A stretch of 64,000 nt of DNA from Leptospira kanakyensis (GTDB lineage Bacteria; Spirochaetota; Leptospiria; Leptospirales; Leptospiraceae). The notes below the pieces were generated by a model that did no database searches, was not told where the DNA came from, and saw only the letters and a program-made list of their open reading frames with translations. Where the stretch lies: contig NZ_RQFG01000005.1 of NCBI RefSeq assembly GCF_004769235.1, forward strand, positions 310,001-374,000, given 5' to 3'. The position numbers were made by a program, and so were the translations under genes. The first letter of the stretch is position 1, and each line of letters opens with the position of its first letter. Shown one piece after another: positions 18,896 to 27,899 of the stretch.

Positions 18896-19007
18896 AGGTT
18901 CGAAGCTAGGGAATTGGAATTTTCTGTCAAGAAAGGGGGAAAAAAAGCGCAAAAGACTTGTACTATTTTCGGGAATCGACGATACCATACATGGAGATCT
19001 TCTGCTT

Positions 19008-19799
19008 ATGGAAACATCAATCCACGTTTTACGAAAAACCTTACTGGAGATGAAAGAAAACTACTCTTTTGTCTGCATCAAAACAGGTACGGAAACCGAG
19101 GACATGGGAGAAGAAGAAATCTCCCTCCTAAAAACGATCACAGCCGGAATTTTGCCCCTCTACGTCAAAATCGGTGGCCCGGAAGCCAGAAACGATATCC
19201 GAATCTGCCAAAGGATCGGCGTTTCTGGAATTTCTGCACCCATGGTGGAGTCAGAATACGCATTAAAAAACTTCATCCAAACCATGAAGAATCTCCTGAC
19301 ACCTGCTGAATACGAATCCTATAATAAATCGATTAATATGGAAACCATCACCGGTTACAGAAACTTAATGGATATTTTTGATTCAGTTCCGTTCCAAAGT
19401 TTAGAACAAGTAACAGCTGCTAGATCAGACTTAAGTGCTTCTATGGATAAAAAACCTGATGACAAAGAAGTCACAAGGATTTCCAAAAAGATCATTTCAG
19501 AAGCAAAAAGTAGAGGGAAAAAAACATCTGTTGGTGGAACCATCACCAAAACAAATTTTGAACTCATTGCCAATGAAATAGAACCTGACTTTATCAACTC
19601 TCGCCATGTAATGGTGGATACAAAAAAAGCAAAGTCGATTGGAACAACTGATGTTGCCGAATGTATGTTGTTATTCGAAATGGATTTATTTGAATTTTTC
19701 TCTAAAACATTTCCAGAAAAAGGTTATTATTATCGTAACCGAGTGGAAATCAACAGAGAACGGATCGGCGAAAGAAAGGTATTGTACTTTATTCGTTAA
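19008..19799 (+). CDS. HpcH/HpaI aldolase/citrate lyase-like protein
   Basis: A 263-residue protein that resembles the phosphoenolpyruvate/pyruvate TIM-barrel aldolases. The supporting segments are LYVKIGGPEARNDIRIC, RIGVSGISAPMVESEYALK (the AxMVES loop of the family) and SVGGTITKTNFELI near the C-terminal barrel strand. The ATG at 19008 is preferred because GGAG lies 11 bases upstream; in-frame codons up to 18714 would overlap lepB on the other strand. The substrate is unknown. It is followed with no gap by the DUF2079 membrane gene. A conserved Leptospira protein without a firm function. Confidence 0.7.
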   Translation: METSIHVLRKTLLEMKENYSFVCIKTGTETEDMGEEEISLLKTITAGILPLYVKIGGPEARNDIRICQRIGVSGISAPMVESEYALKNFIQTMKNLLTPAEYESYNKSINMETITGYRNLMDIFDSVPFQSLEQVTAARSDLSASMDKKPDDKEVTRISKKIISEAKSRGKKTSVGGTITKTNFELIANEIEPDFINSRHVMVDTKKAKSIGTTDVAECMLLFEMDLFEFFSKTFPEKGYYYRNRVEINRERIGERKVLYFIR

Positions 19800-21629
19800 G
19801 TGGTTTATTTATTTTTTTTATTCAGCTTAGTTTCTCCTTTTCTCTTTATTTCTCCTAAAAACTTTCATGCCCCCTTTCAAAAGGGGGTATTTCTTTTTTT
19901 GTTTTTCTTAACTATCTTCAGTTTCTGGAAAGAAAAAAAAACAAAATCTGAAACAAAACCAAATGACAAGTTGGTTAACTTTAGTTTGTTATCTGACAAA
20001 CAAATCACCATTCTCCCCTATTTACTTTGTATCAGTTGTATTTTATTTTTTATCACAAGTACATACCATGCGTTCCATTTAACAAAGTCACTTGCCGAAG
20101 TTTTTTTGTTTCAAGATGCAGATTATATTGGCATTTCGGATATTCTTCTCTCTATTTCTCGTGGAGAAGGATTTACTAGCGGCTACTATTCAGAATCAGG
20201 AGAAGGAAGTTACCTCCAACACCACTTCTCACCAGGAATGTTTATTTTGGCACCGTTTGTGAGTTGGATCCCCGAAAGGTGGGGACTCGCCGTGGGTGTA
20301 TTTTTTGTTTACCAATTGGCGACGATCCTCTGGCTTTTCTGGGCATATCAAATTACCAAAAATAATCTAAAAGATCAGGGACGTAAATTTTTAGTTTTCT
20401 GGGTTCTTGTCACAAACCAACTTTATCTCTACCGCATTGGTTCCAGCTTTCACTTCGAAGTTCTAGTTTTATTATTTGCCCTTTTCTTTTTTTATATTTG
20501 GGAAAAACGAAAAAAGATACAAAAGGTTTCATCGTATTTCTTTTGGTTTTACTGTAGTATTTTATCTTTTGCCACCATTCTCTATCTATCACTCAAAGAG
20601 GATATTGGTATCTATCTCCTTCTCTTTTTTCTACCAATCGCCTTAAGACTGTTATACAATCGTTTCGAAACAAAATCAAAAACTGGACTAACTGGATACA
20701 AACCATCTTCTACCATCCAAGATTCGTTTACGTTCCGCTTACTCTTTGTGATCATTAGCATTCTCTTTTTATGGTTGGGTTTTGTTTTTTTCATTTACCC
20801 TATGTTTGGTGACTCTAAGACATCCATCACTTGGACGAATGTTCTTACCCAAGAATACCATTCCGCATTCAAACAAGTAACCGGTTTCCAAAAATCATTT
20901 CAAATATTTCTAGAATTAATCACGAGCGGGGGACTCGGAATCTTTCAAATGTTACCGGAAGTCATTGGGGTCGGATTGGTATACGCTACACATATATTTT
21001 CTTCAAGGCCATGGCACCATGAGGTTTATACGTATTACAGTTATTCACTGATTCCTATGATTCTCTATACCGGAATTCTTTGGATCCAATCGGAGAAAAA
21101 AATATCCCTATCTTTTTCTTTTTTGATTCTAACTTGTCTTTTCTGGAAAAATTCACTGGACCAAAATTTCCCAATGGATTCAAACATCAAAAGTCCATGG
21201 AAAAACGAAGCAATAGAAAACGAAGTGCGAGAAGATTTTAAAACAGCCAATACATTAATTCTTTCTCATTCATTAAAGATTATACCGCAAACCATAAACA
21301 CCAATCTGCATCCGAATACAAATTCCAATCCCGAAAATGATAAAAATCAAAAAATCAAAAATGGTACTTTTGTCTTTTCGCAATACAACCTTTCGTTTCT
21401 AATCACAGACCAAACAAAAACCTATCCACTAGAGCAGATTAAAAATGCTCCATCAATTTGCGAAAAAACATACTTTTGTTATGTGGTAATGGCACCCGAA
21501 TTCACAGATGAGGTTTTATGGCCTAAGTCTAGAATTTTGGAATATAAAAAAGAATTAGAAAACCAAAATGGATCTTTTGTTTGGAAAGGGAGACAAATTG
21601 AAATTTGGAAATTAAAACCTATGAACTAG
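19800..21629 (+). CDS. DUF2079-type polytopic membrane protein
   Basis: A 609-residue membrane protein starting with GTG immediately after the preceding stop codon. About ten hydrophobic helices are visible in the first 470 residues, followed by a soluble C-terminal part of about 140 residues. Segments typical of DUF2079 (a GT-C-like family) are YLQHHFSPGMFILAPFVSWI, IGSSFHFEVLVLLFALFFFY and LSLKEDIGIYLLLFF, which carry conserved His and Glu-Asp residues near the membrane surface. The C-terminal soluble part is expected in the periplasm. Glycosyl transfer from a lipid carrier is only an inference from the fold class. Confidence 0.75.
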   Translation: MVYLFFLFSLVSPFLFISPKNFHAPFQKGVFLFLFFLTIFSFWKEKKTKSETKPNDKLVNFSLLSDKQITILPYLLCISCILFFITSTYHAFHLTKSLAEVFLFQDADYIGISDILLSISRGEGFTSGYYSESGEGSYLQHHFSPGMFILAPFVSWIPERWGLAVGVFFVYQLATILWLFWAYQITKNNLKDQGRKFLVFWVLVTNQLYLYRIGSSFHFEVLVLLFALFFFYIWEKRKKIQKVSSYFFWFYCSILSFATILYLSLKEDIGIYLLLFFLPIALRLLYNRFETKSKTGLTGYKPSSTIQDSFTFRLLFVIISILFLWLGFVFFIYPMFGDSKTSITWTNVLTQEYHSAFKQVTGFQKSFQIFLELITSGGLGIFQMLPEVIGVGLVYATHIFSSRPWHHEVYTYYSYSLIPMILYTGILWIQSEKKISLSFSFLILTCLFWKNSLDQNFPMDSNIKSPWKNEAIENEVREDFKTANTLILSHSLKIIPQTINTNLHPNTNSNPENDKNQKIKNGTFVFSQYNLSFLITDQTKTYPLEQIKNAPSICEKTYFCYVVMAPEFTDEVLWPKSRILEYKKELENQNGSFVWKGRQIEIWKLKPMN

Positions 21630-21677
21630 GCAGAAAGTACAAAATCGGATACCGTCAGTTATATACCATTCCAGTTT

Positions 21678-22301
21678 TTAATCCATGCACTCATCCATTC
21701 CAGGCATACATAATTTATGTTCCTTTAGAAAAATATATTCGTTAGTTTCTTTGCCAAATTTTTGTAACCAAACTAAGTTTTTATAAACTTTAATCACTCC
21801 AGAACCTTCGCAAAGGATATAACCATTATTACTAATCTTTTTCTCTGATTTTTCATAGCAAGATGTCTCCTCATTACAATTCCCACCTGTACAAAGTTCG
21901 TAACTGTAGGTATAAGTTGCATTTGGTTTCATTTTTAGTGTAAGACAATAATCACCAGAGCATCCATTAAATTTTTTATGTAACCAGTAAGTTGGTTTGG
22001 TGAATTTTTCCGGCGTACCTAAATAGTTATCAAAAATCCAACCATCTTTGAGTTTACTTTTACTACTATAGCCAATTTCGACATTAACCCAAAACCCATT
22101 TACACTGTTTACTGTATCTTTTACTTTTTTATTCGGAATGATTTTTACCAAATTACCAATGGTTAATTGAGATATAACTGGTGAATTCAAGCTGGGTTCC
22201 TTACGAACATTTACAATTGATGCGGCTACTGGCAAATATCCGTCTTTCGCTTCCAACTGAATAATTATCATTAAAAATAAACAAATAAAGTGATTCTTCA
22301 T
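21678..22301 (-). CDS. Secreted protein with bacterial SH3 domain
   Basis: A 207-residue protein with a short N-terminal signal (MKNHFICLFLMIIIQLEAKD). Residues about 25-95 form a bacterial SH3-like domain: AASIVNVRKEPSLNSPVISQ, TIGNLVKIIPNKK, FWVNVEI, and KDGWIFDNYLG. The C-terminal part has several cysteines (CSGDYC, ELCTGGNCNEETSCYEKS, KLCMPGMDECMD) that may form disulfides in the periplasm. Such domains often bind cell wall peptides. It opens an AT-rich cluster of three orphan genes on the minus strand. Confidence 0.7.
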   Translation of the reverse strand: MKNHFICLFLMIIIQLEAKDGYLPVAASIVNVRKEPSLNSPVISQLTIGNLVKIIPNKKVKDTVNSVNGFWVNVEIGYSSKSKLKDGWIFDNYLGTPEKFTKPTYWLHKKFNGCSGDYCLTLKMKPNATYTYSYELCTGGNCNEETSCYEKSEKKISNNGYILCEGSGVIKVYKNLVWLQKFGKETNEYIFLKEHKLCMPGMDECMD

Positions 22302-22447
22302 AATTTTGGTTTAAGGTAAGTCATGGGAATGGTTTATAACGAACTAGTCCAACCGAAGTTCCTCTAAATTATTAATGTCTTTAACTATTATTTTTAAATA
22401 ATTAGTGTTCAAGTCATTTACTCGCTTTTTCATCTTCTTTAAGGTGA

Positions 22448-23005
22448 TTACTCTTTTTTGAAAATTGTTTTAAAAAAGGTTACTATATCAAAAGCATTAA
22501 ACACACTTGCGTTCATCACACTATCGTAGTGATGGATTTTTGAAAATTTAATAGCCTCTTCGTTAATTTTATTTATAGTTTTAGCTTCTTTTAATTTTGC
22601 ATCCAACTTAGTTATGTTTAAGATATAGTTTATTTCAGCCTTAGAAATTCTATTTTTGCTATTGGTTATCAAATTTCGGGTTTCTATTGAGTTAAGTTTT
22701 AAATCTTCAATTTCATTGTAATCAAGCCAAAGGATCTTACAATTAGAACAAATGTCAATTTCGACAGAATTGTAATTTTTAGAAAACCTGTGTAATCGCA
22801 TTCTATCTTTACATTTAGGACACTCTAGTTTTGATTTTGAAACTTTCGAAGCATCTTTTTCACTCTGCCAAGTAGAACCGTTAAATAGCAGTTCCAATGT
22901 ATTTTCAGAATAGTAATGTCCAAAACAATTATTGCAGATTATCAATTTCCCATAATTTGTTTTTATGGGGTTTAGTTCTACATTACATTTTTGGCATTTT
23001 TCCAT
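22448..23005 (-). CDS. Zinc-ribbon (TFIIB-like) protein
   Basis: A 185-residue protein with two zinc-binding knuckle pairs: CQKCNVELNPIKTN with IICNNCFGHYYSE near the N-terminus, and LECPKCKDRMRLHRF with VEIDICSNCKILWLDYNEIE at about 60-105. The latter is the TFIIB-type zinc-ribbon signature ending in WLDxxEIE. The remaining C-terminal half is helical and charged. The function of these proteins is unknown. I use the ATG at 23005; an ATG 12 bp upstream is equally possible. Base composition is very AT-rich compared with the surrounding genome. Confidence 0.7.
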   Translation of the reverse strand: MEKCQKCNVELNPIKTNYGKLIICNNCFGHYYSENTLELLFNGSTWQSEKDASKVSKSKLECPKCKDRMRLHRFSKNYNSVEIDICSNCKILWLDYNEIEDLKLNSIETRNLITNSKNRISKAEINYILNITKLDAKLKEAKTINKINEEAIKFSKIHHYDSVMNASVFNAFDIVTFFKTIFKKE

Positions 23006-23092
23006 AGGATTTAACAAATTTCGCCTAATGAACTAACACAGAGGACGTTTTCACGTCTATAATAAGCTGACATTTTTATAAATGAAATCTCT

Positions 23093-23545
23093 TTATATGA
23101 AAAATATTTCCTTTATAAAGGGCAAGAAAAACCAATGTAAGGCCAATAATACAGAATTAAATAAAGCATTCAATATGAATTTACTTTTATTGTAATAAAT
23201 AAATTGAATGAACGATACCAACGTAGTTATTAAAGAAATAATATAATTAATACTAAAAATTATTCCAAACAAATGTGCTATTGATGGAAATTCAAATGTA
23301 ATTTTGAGGACATGAAATTCCGAAATCAAATAATAAAATATTAAATGGAATGTCAAAGTTACTGATGTAGCGAAACAATATTTATTTCTTTGAATGATAA
23401 AAGAATAAAATAAATATATAATTGAAATAATTATATATGCAATTACTGAAAGTTTAGCAAATTTGCCATTGAATTGAGTTGATAACGAAAGGGATGAAAA
23501 TATCCATATCAAAATGTAAAATACTTCTAAAGAAATCTTTATCAT
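23093..23545 (-). CDS. Small polytopic membrane protein, unknown
   Basis: A 150-residue, very hydrophobic protein with about four or five predicted membrane helices (roughly 5-22, 30-50, 60-78, 90-115 and 125-147) and almost no charged residues between them. I recognise no family. The gene is strongly AT-rich and uses many AAT/ATA/TTT codons, like its two downstream neighbours, which suggests common recent acquisition or relaxed selection. That it is expressed is likely but not shown by sequence. Confidence 0.55.
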   Translation of the reverse strand: MIKISLEVFYILIWIFSSLSLSTQFNGKFAKLSVIAYIIISIIYLFYSFIIQRNKYCFATSVTLTFHLIFYYLISEFHVLKITFEFPSIAHLFGIIFSINYIISLITTLVSFIQFIYYNKSKFILNALFNSVLLALHWFFLPFIKEIFFI

Positions 23546-23669
23546 TTTTAATAGAATTTATTTGAGTTGTTAACAATGTTGAAATTTGCCTTCATGATTA
23601 AAAAATTTGAAAATAATTAAGCTACAGAAGTTAATAAAGGTATCTTCATAGGATAAAGTTCGGTATTCC

Positions 23670-24692
23670 TTAGTTTACGAAATGAAAGACTTCGTATCCA
23701 TTCTCTCGTTTTTCGATGCGGATCTGGCCTTCTAAAACTAGTTTTTGGATGATGCTATACACAAGTCCTAGAGCCGTTGGTAAATGGCCCCCATTATGTA
23801 CTTTTTTCCCAATCGCCGCTTCCATAAGGACTTTTAAGTCGGATTCCCCTTCTCTGAGTCTTCGGAGCACACCTTTCTCAAGGATACTCAGCGTTTTTTT
23901 CACAAGAGTGATGGTTTTTTTAGGATCTTCTATTTCGCTACCATGGGCAGGTAACATACGTTTGATGGGCTCTTCCAAAAGTTTGGAAAGAGTAAAATAA
24001 TAATCACCTAAACTTCCATCCATTTCAGAATATATGGCCGTAAGATTGGCAATGATCAAATCTCCAGAAAAATAGATTCCCGTCGAAGGATCTACAGGCG
24101 TGATATGATATAAATTATGACCTGGTGTGTGCAAAAATCGAAACAATCTTCCACCTAACTCCAAACTGTCGTTATGGTCGATGGCGACATCAATTTTTAA
24201 AACAGGATCACCCTTTTTGGTTTCACTAAATTTACTATAAAACTGTCGCCAACCTTGGCGTGATTCTTCCAAAATCCGATCGAGTTCTTCTTTATCACCA
24301 AATGCTTTATGAAATAGATCTTCTGTTGCCTCTTCAAAAAGCACCATCGATTCTAAATAATTCCCAACCCCATCTGCCATCGAACGATACCCGTAATAGG
24401 TCACATTTTTTGCATAGGATTTAAGAACTAAAGAAGAAGAGATATGATCCAGATGGTTGTGTGTATAAATGATATGGCGAATGTCTTTAAAAGAAAATCC
24501 CTTAGTTTTTAAGGAAGCCTGTAACATGGGAACGGATTCAATATAACCCGAATCAATTAAAGTTAAACCATCATTACCTTCATACAAATAGATATTGTTT
24601 GGTGCATAAAACGGTTGAGGAAGGACAATTTTAAAGACACCATCCCCGATGTCTTCCATGTCAGGAATTCGTTTGGGGATGGTAACTTTCAT
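23670..24692 (-). CDS. MBL-fold metallo-hydrolase
   Basis: A 340-residue metallo-beta-lactamase-fold hydrolase. The metal site is THNHLDHISSS near residue 78, with further ligands in FLHTPGHNLYHITP, YFSGDLIIANLTA and MLPAHGSEIEDP. The C-terminal 80 residues form a winged-helix-like segment (NGGHLPTALGLVYSIIQKLV) as in the LACTB2-like group of the family. The substrate is unknown; related proteins hydrolyse thioesters or RNA. It lies 9 bp downstream of the MaoC-like gene on the same strand, so the two may act in one acyl-CoA pathway. Confidence 0.85.
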   Translation of the reverse strand: MKVTIPKRIPDMEDIGDGVFKIVLPQPFYAPNNIYLYEGNDGLTLIDSGYIESVPMLQASLKTKGFSFKDIRHIIYTHNHLDHISSSLVLKSYAKNVTYYGYRSMADGVGNYLESMVLFEEATEDLFHKAFGDKEELDRILEESRQGWRQFYSKFSETKKGDPVLKIDVAIDHNDSLELGGRLFRFLHTPGHNLYHITPVDPSTGIYFSGDLIIANLTAIYSEMDGSLGDYYFTLSKLLEEPIKRMLPAHGSEIEDPKKTITLVKKTLSILEKGVLRRLREGESDLKVLMEAAIGKKVHNGGHLPTALGLVYSIIQKLVLEGQIRIEKRENGYEVFHFVN

Positions 24693-24701
24693 GGGTTCAC
24701 C

Positions 24702-25880
24702 TTATGGTTGTTTTTTGATGATCAATCTTCTTTCGATTTCGAAGATTTTCTCTGGGATCTTTTCTTTTCCTAATTTCTTTTTATCGTTTTCTTTGAGGAA
24801 AAGATCAGCACCGAACTTATCCAAAGCATCGTTTGCTTTGATGTTTTTTAGTCCAATGAACTGAATTTGAACTTCTCCTGCAGGGATTCCGTATTCTGTT
24901 CCTTTGTCTTCCGTAGTCAAAATTCGGGAAATACAAGTTACGGTATCACCAGAAAAAGCAGGTTGGGTATGGTATCCTTCAGTAAATCCAAGTTCCCAAA
25001 TTGCATTTTCGGAAATATCACGTGATGCCATTCCAGCTAACCAACCAAATACGAGCCCACCGTATACGACTGGTTCTCCACCCATAGGGCCAGAGATTCC
25101 AGCAGAATACAATTTATCATAATGAAGTGGATGAGTGTTTCCTACACGGAAAGTCCATTGGTAATGTTCATCAGTAATGGTTCTTCCATTTTGGTGAACA
25201 TAGATTTGACCTGGTTTGAAGTTTTCAAAGTAAGTATGTCCCCAAGTTACATCTTTCATCTCAGTTGGGAATTTGAGGTTAGGAAGTTTGAGGGCAGGCG
25301 TTTTTGACTCTGGAAAGAATGCAGAAGCATCACCCGGTTTTGGATTGCCTTTTGGTTTTCCATTGGATTGGTAGATCATGATTTTACGTTCGTATTGTAA
25401 AACCACTTCGTTTTTTTGGTTGAGGCAAAGTGTTCTCACACTTACGATTCCTGGTTTCTCAGGGCCTTTGTCATCAACTGCTAAAATTTTAGTTCGAGAA
25501 GAAAGAGTGTCTCCCGGATAAACGGGTAATAAAAATTGTGCGTTGTAATAACCGAGGTTGGCAAGCGCCTTCTCACTGTTATTTTGAACCCCGATGGAAA
25601 GTGCTAAGTTGAAGACCATCAGTGGATGAACGAGTAGATCCGCAAATCCATGAGCTTTTGCATATTCTGCAGAAAGATAAAGTGGATTCGCATCCATAAA
25701 CACTGTGGCAAATTCTTGGGCAAAACTTCTGTCCACTGTGAATTGACGAGGGTGAACATAGATATCACCTACATTGAATTCTTCGAGGTATCGTCCATAA
25801 ATGTTCTTTTTGACATCAGAGAGAGAAGCAGGGGTGCTGGGAGCTAACTCACCAAAGGGGGACAGAGGTTTTTCGGCCAT
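24702..25880 (-). CDS. MaoC-like double-hotdog hydratase/dehydratase
   Basis: A 392-residue protein made of two MaoC-type hotdog domains. The first (about 30-170) contains [20 protein letters not shown] and [20 protein letters not shown]; the second (about 215-350) contains [35 protein letters not shown] and [16 protein letters not shown]. The D/N-x-N/H-P-L hydration motif is present in both halves (DANPLY and NTHPLH), so both could be catalytic. It likely hydrates an enoyl thioester. It precedes the MBL hydrolase by 9 bp in one transcriptional unit. Confidence 0.85.
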   Translation of the reverse strand: MAEKPLSPFGELAPSTPASLSDVKKNIYGRYLEEFNVGDIYVHPRQFTVDRSFAQEFATVFMDANPLYLSAEYAKAHGFADLLVHPLMVFNLALSIGVQNNSEKALANLGYYNAQFLLPVYPGDTLSSRTKILAVDDKGPEKPGIVSVRTLCLNQKNEVVLQYERKIMIYQSNGKPKGNPKPGDASAFFPESKTPALKLPNLKFPTEMKDVTWGHTYFENFKPGQIYVHQNGRTITDEHYQWTFRVGNTHPLHYDKLYSAGISGPMGGEPVVYGGLVFGWLAGMASRDISENAIWELGFTEGYHTQPAFSGDTVTCISRILTTEDKGTEYGIPAGEVQIQFIGLKNIKANDALDKFGADLFLKENDKKKLGKEKIPEKIFEIERRLIIKKQP

Positions 25881-25951
25881 GGGAATTCCTTTTTCGAATG
25901 GGATAGGACTAATTTTCCAAGAGAGGTCCTACGGAAAACGATTTTTCCAAT

Positions 25952-26146
25952 TCAGCCGGTCGCGCGTTTGGCGTATTCCTCCTTCCAGGCACTATGCCAA
26001 TGATACCATTCTTCCCGGACGGCGCGGTACCGAACGAGATCACTGCGGACTTCCATCATAAGAGTTTCCAATTCTTCCACACGACGGTAAAGTCGTAAGG
26101 TCAAGGCTTCCCACTCTTCTTTGTTTTGGTCCATCCATGGTTCCAT
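25952..26146 (-). CDS. Small coiled-coil protein, unknown
   Basis: A 64-codon frame encoding a charged, Trp- and Glu-rich helical peptide (LRLYRRVEELETLMMEVR) that could form a coiled coil. It sits between the MaoC-like gene and the divergent aldehyde dehydrogenase. There is no recognisable ribosome binding site before the ATG and no family I know. Retained because the composition is protein-like and no competing gene covers it. Confidence 0.4.
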   Translation of the reverse strand: MEPWMDQNKEEWEALTLRLYRRVEELETLMMEVRSDLVRYRAVREEWYHWHSAWKEEYAKRATG

Positions 26147-26218
26147 ATTTTTTATATCGGTCGATCTTTTCAGTAAAATGTTGCTTTTTTAGTCTCCTCC
26201 CCATTCGATTCATGGTTC

Positions 26219-27823
26219 ATGAGCTTTCTTTTTCCTACTGAAAATTCTATTCCTGAAAAATATCGGATCAAACCCATCCACCAAAAAGAATACCTACTCG
26301 GTGGAGAAATTCGGATCTGGGAAGGTGAATCCCAAATCGTAAAGTCTCCCATTTTTTTAAACAAAAATGGCAATTTGGAACAAGTAGTTTTAGGGTCCTA
26401 TCCCAATTTTGATGCAAACCAAAGTTTACTCGCATTAGATGCTGCCGTAAAAGCTTATAACCACGGAACAGGTGTTTGGCCCATTGCCACACCAAAAGAA
26501 AGAATCGATGCCGTTCGCAAGTTTATAGAACTGATGAAGGGAAAAAGGGATCAAATTATTTTACTTCTCATGTGGGAGATTGGCAAAACAGAAAAAGATG
26601 CCACAAAGGAATTTGATCGAACCATAGAATACCTAGTTGATACCATCGAATCACTCCAAGAACTCGAAACAAGTTCAGCAAACTACATCAAAGAAGGAGG
26701 ACTCATTGCGCAAATCAAACGTTCCCCTTATGGAGTGGTTCTCTGTATGGGACCCTTCAATTATCCCTTAAATGAAACATTCTGTACTCTGATCCCAGCC
26801 ATCCTTATGGGAAATACCGTTGTTTTCAAACCGGCAAAGTATGGTGTGCTCCTATTACAGCCGCTCCTAGAATGTTTTCAAAAAGCTTTCCCACCTGGTG
26901 TGATCAATACCGTCTATGGTGATGGAGCCAAAGTCATCTCTCCGATTATGGAGTCAGGCAAAATTGATGTCTTTGCTTTTATTGGATCTAGTTCTACCGC
27001 CAATCTCATCACAAAAAAACATCCCAAACTCAACCGCCTAAGATCTGTTTTGGGACTGAATGCGAAAAACCCTGCCATCATTTTACCTGATACCGATTTA
27101 AAAACAATGGTTCCAGAAATTCTTGCTGGGTCATTAGCTTATAATGGACAAAGATGTACAGCACTCAAAATTCTTTTTGTTCATAAAGATATCTTAGATG
27201 AATTTACAAAACTTTATCTAGAAGAATTTTCAAAATGGAAAGCCGGTATGCCTTGGGATAAAGATGTGAATTTTACACCACTCCCTGAGGAAGGAAAAAC
27301 CAAATGGTTAAAGGAACTTTTGGATGATGCAGTGAGTCATGGTGCAAAAATTCTAAACCCAGGTGGTGGTGAAATCAATGAATCCTTTATGTTTCCAGCG
27401 ATTCTCTCCCCTGTTTCACCGAACGCACGTTTGTATCATGAAGAACAGTTTGGCCCGATCGTTCCCATTGTCCCCTTTTCTTCTGTCGATGAACCTTTAA
27501 ATTATATCTTTGAGTCCAATATGGGCCAACAAGCCAGTGTCTTTGGTAAAGATCCCAAAACAGTTGGGAAGTTGATTGATGTCCTGGTGAACCAAGTCGC
27601 GCGAGTGAATTGGAACGCACAGTGCCAACGTGGGCCGGATTCTTTTCCTTTCTCTGGAAGAAAAGATTCTGCTGATGGAACCCTTTCCGTTTCTGATGCT
27701 CTCCGAGTTTTTTCCATCCGCACAGTTGTGAGTTTTAAAGACAACGAGATGGGACGTAATCTTCTAGGGGAAGTACTGAAAGAGAGATCTTCCAATTACT
27801 TAAGCCAAGAATTTCACTTGTAA
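26219..27823 (+). CDS. gapN: GapN-like NADP-dependent aldehyde dehydrogenase
   Basis: A 534-residue aldehyde dehydrogenase closest in layout to non-phosphorylating glyceraldehyde-3-phosphate dehydrogenase. The catalytic cysteine is at 313 (YNGQRCTALKILF), the oxyanion asparagine at 181 (MGPFNYPLNETF), and the C-terminal block RGPDSFPFSGRKDSADGT is typical of GapN. The position 34 residues before the cysteine, which is the general-base glutamate in most ALDHs (LELGGKxP), is Gly279 here (VLGLNAKNPAII). Activity may therefore depend on another base, or the enzyme may have a changed reaction. It would convert glyceraldehyde-3-phosphate to 3-phosphoglycerate with NADPH if functional. Confidence 0.8.
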   Translation: MSFLFPTENSIPEKYRIKPIHQKEYLLGGEIRIWEGESQIVKSPIFLNKNGNLEQVVLGSYPNFDANQSLLALDAAVKAYNHGTGVWPIATPKERIDAVRKFIELMKGKRDQIILLLMWEIGKTEKDATKEFDRTIEYLVDTIESLQELETSSANYIKEGGLIAQIKRSPYGVVLCMGPFNYPLNETFCTLIPAILMGNTVVFKPAKYGVLLLQPLLECFQKAFPPGVINTVYGDGAKVISPIMESGKIDVFAFIGSSSTANLITKKHPKLNRLRSVLGLNAKNPAIILPDTDLKTMVPEILAGSLAYNGQRCTALKILFVHKDILDEFTKLYLEEFSKWKAGMPWDKDVNFTPLPEEGKTKWLKELLDDAVSHGAKILNPGGGEINESFMFPAILSPVSPNARLYHEEQFGPIVPIVPFSSVDEPLNYIFESNMGQQASVFGKDPKTVGKLIDVLVNQVARVNWNAQCQRGPDSFPFSGRKDSADGTLSVSDALRVFSIRTVVSFKDNEMGRNLLGEVLKERSSNYLSQEFHL

Positions 27824-27844
27824 CAAACTTTCTTTCTCCGATAC

Positions 27845-27866
27845 TTGAAAAAGGTAAGTCACTTAC
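27845..27866 (+). repeat. Dispersed palindromic motif, copy 1
   Basis: TTGAAAAAGGTAAGTCACTT is followed by ACTT. The core GTAAGT-C-ACTTAC is a palindrome with one central base. It lies about 35 bp before the DUF1554 lipoprotein start. Related copies are at 29222, 57384 and 57429. Confidence 0.6.
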
Positions 27867-27899
27867 TTGTTTTAAGTATTGTGGGAGGGGGTTGGAAAC

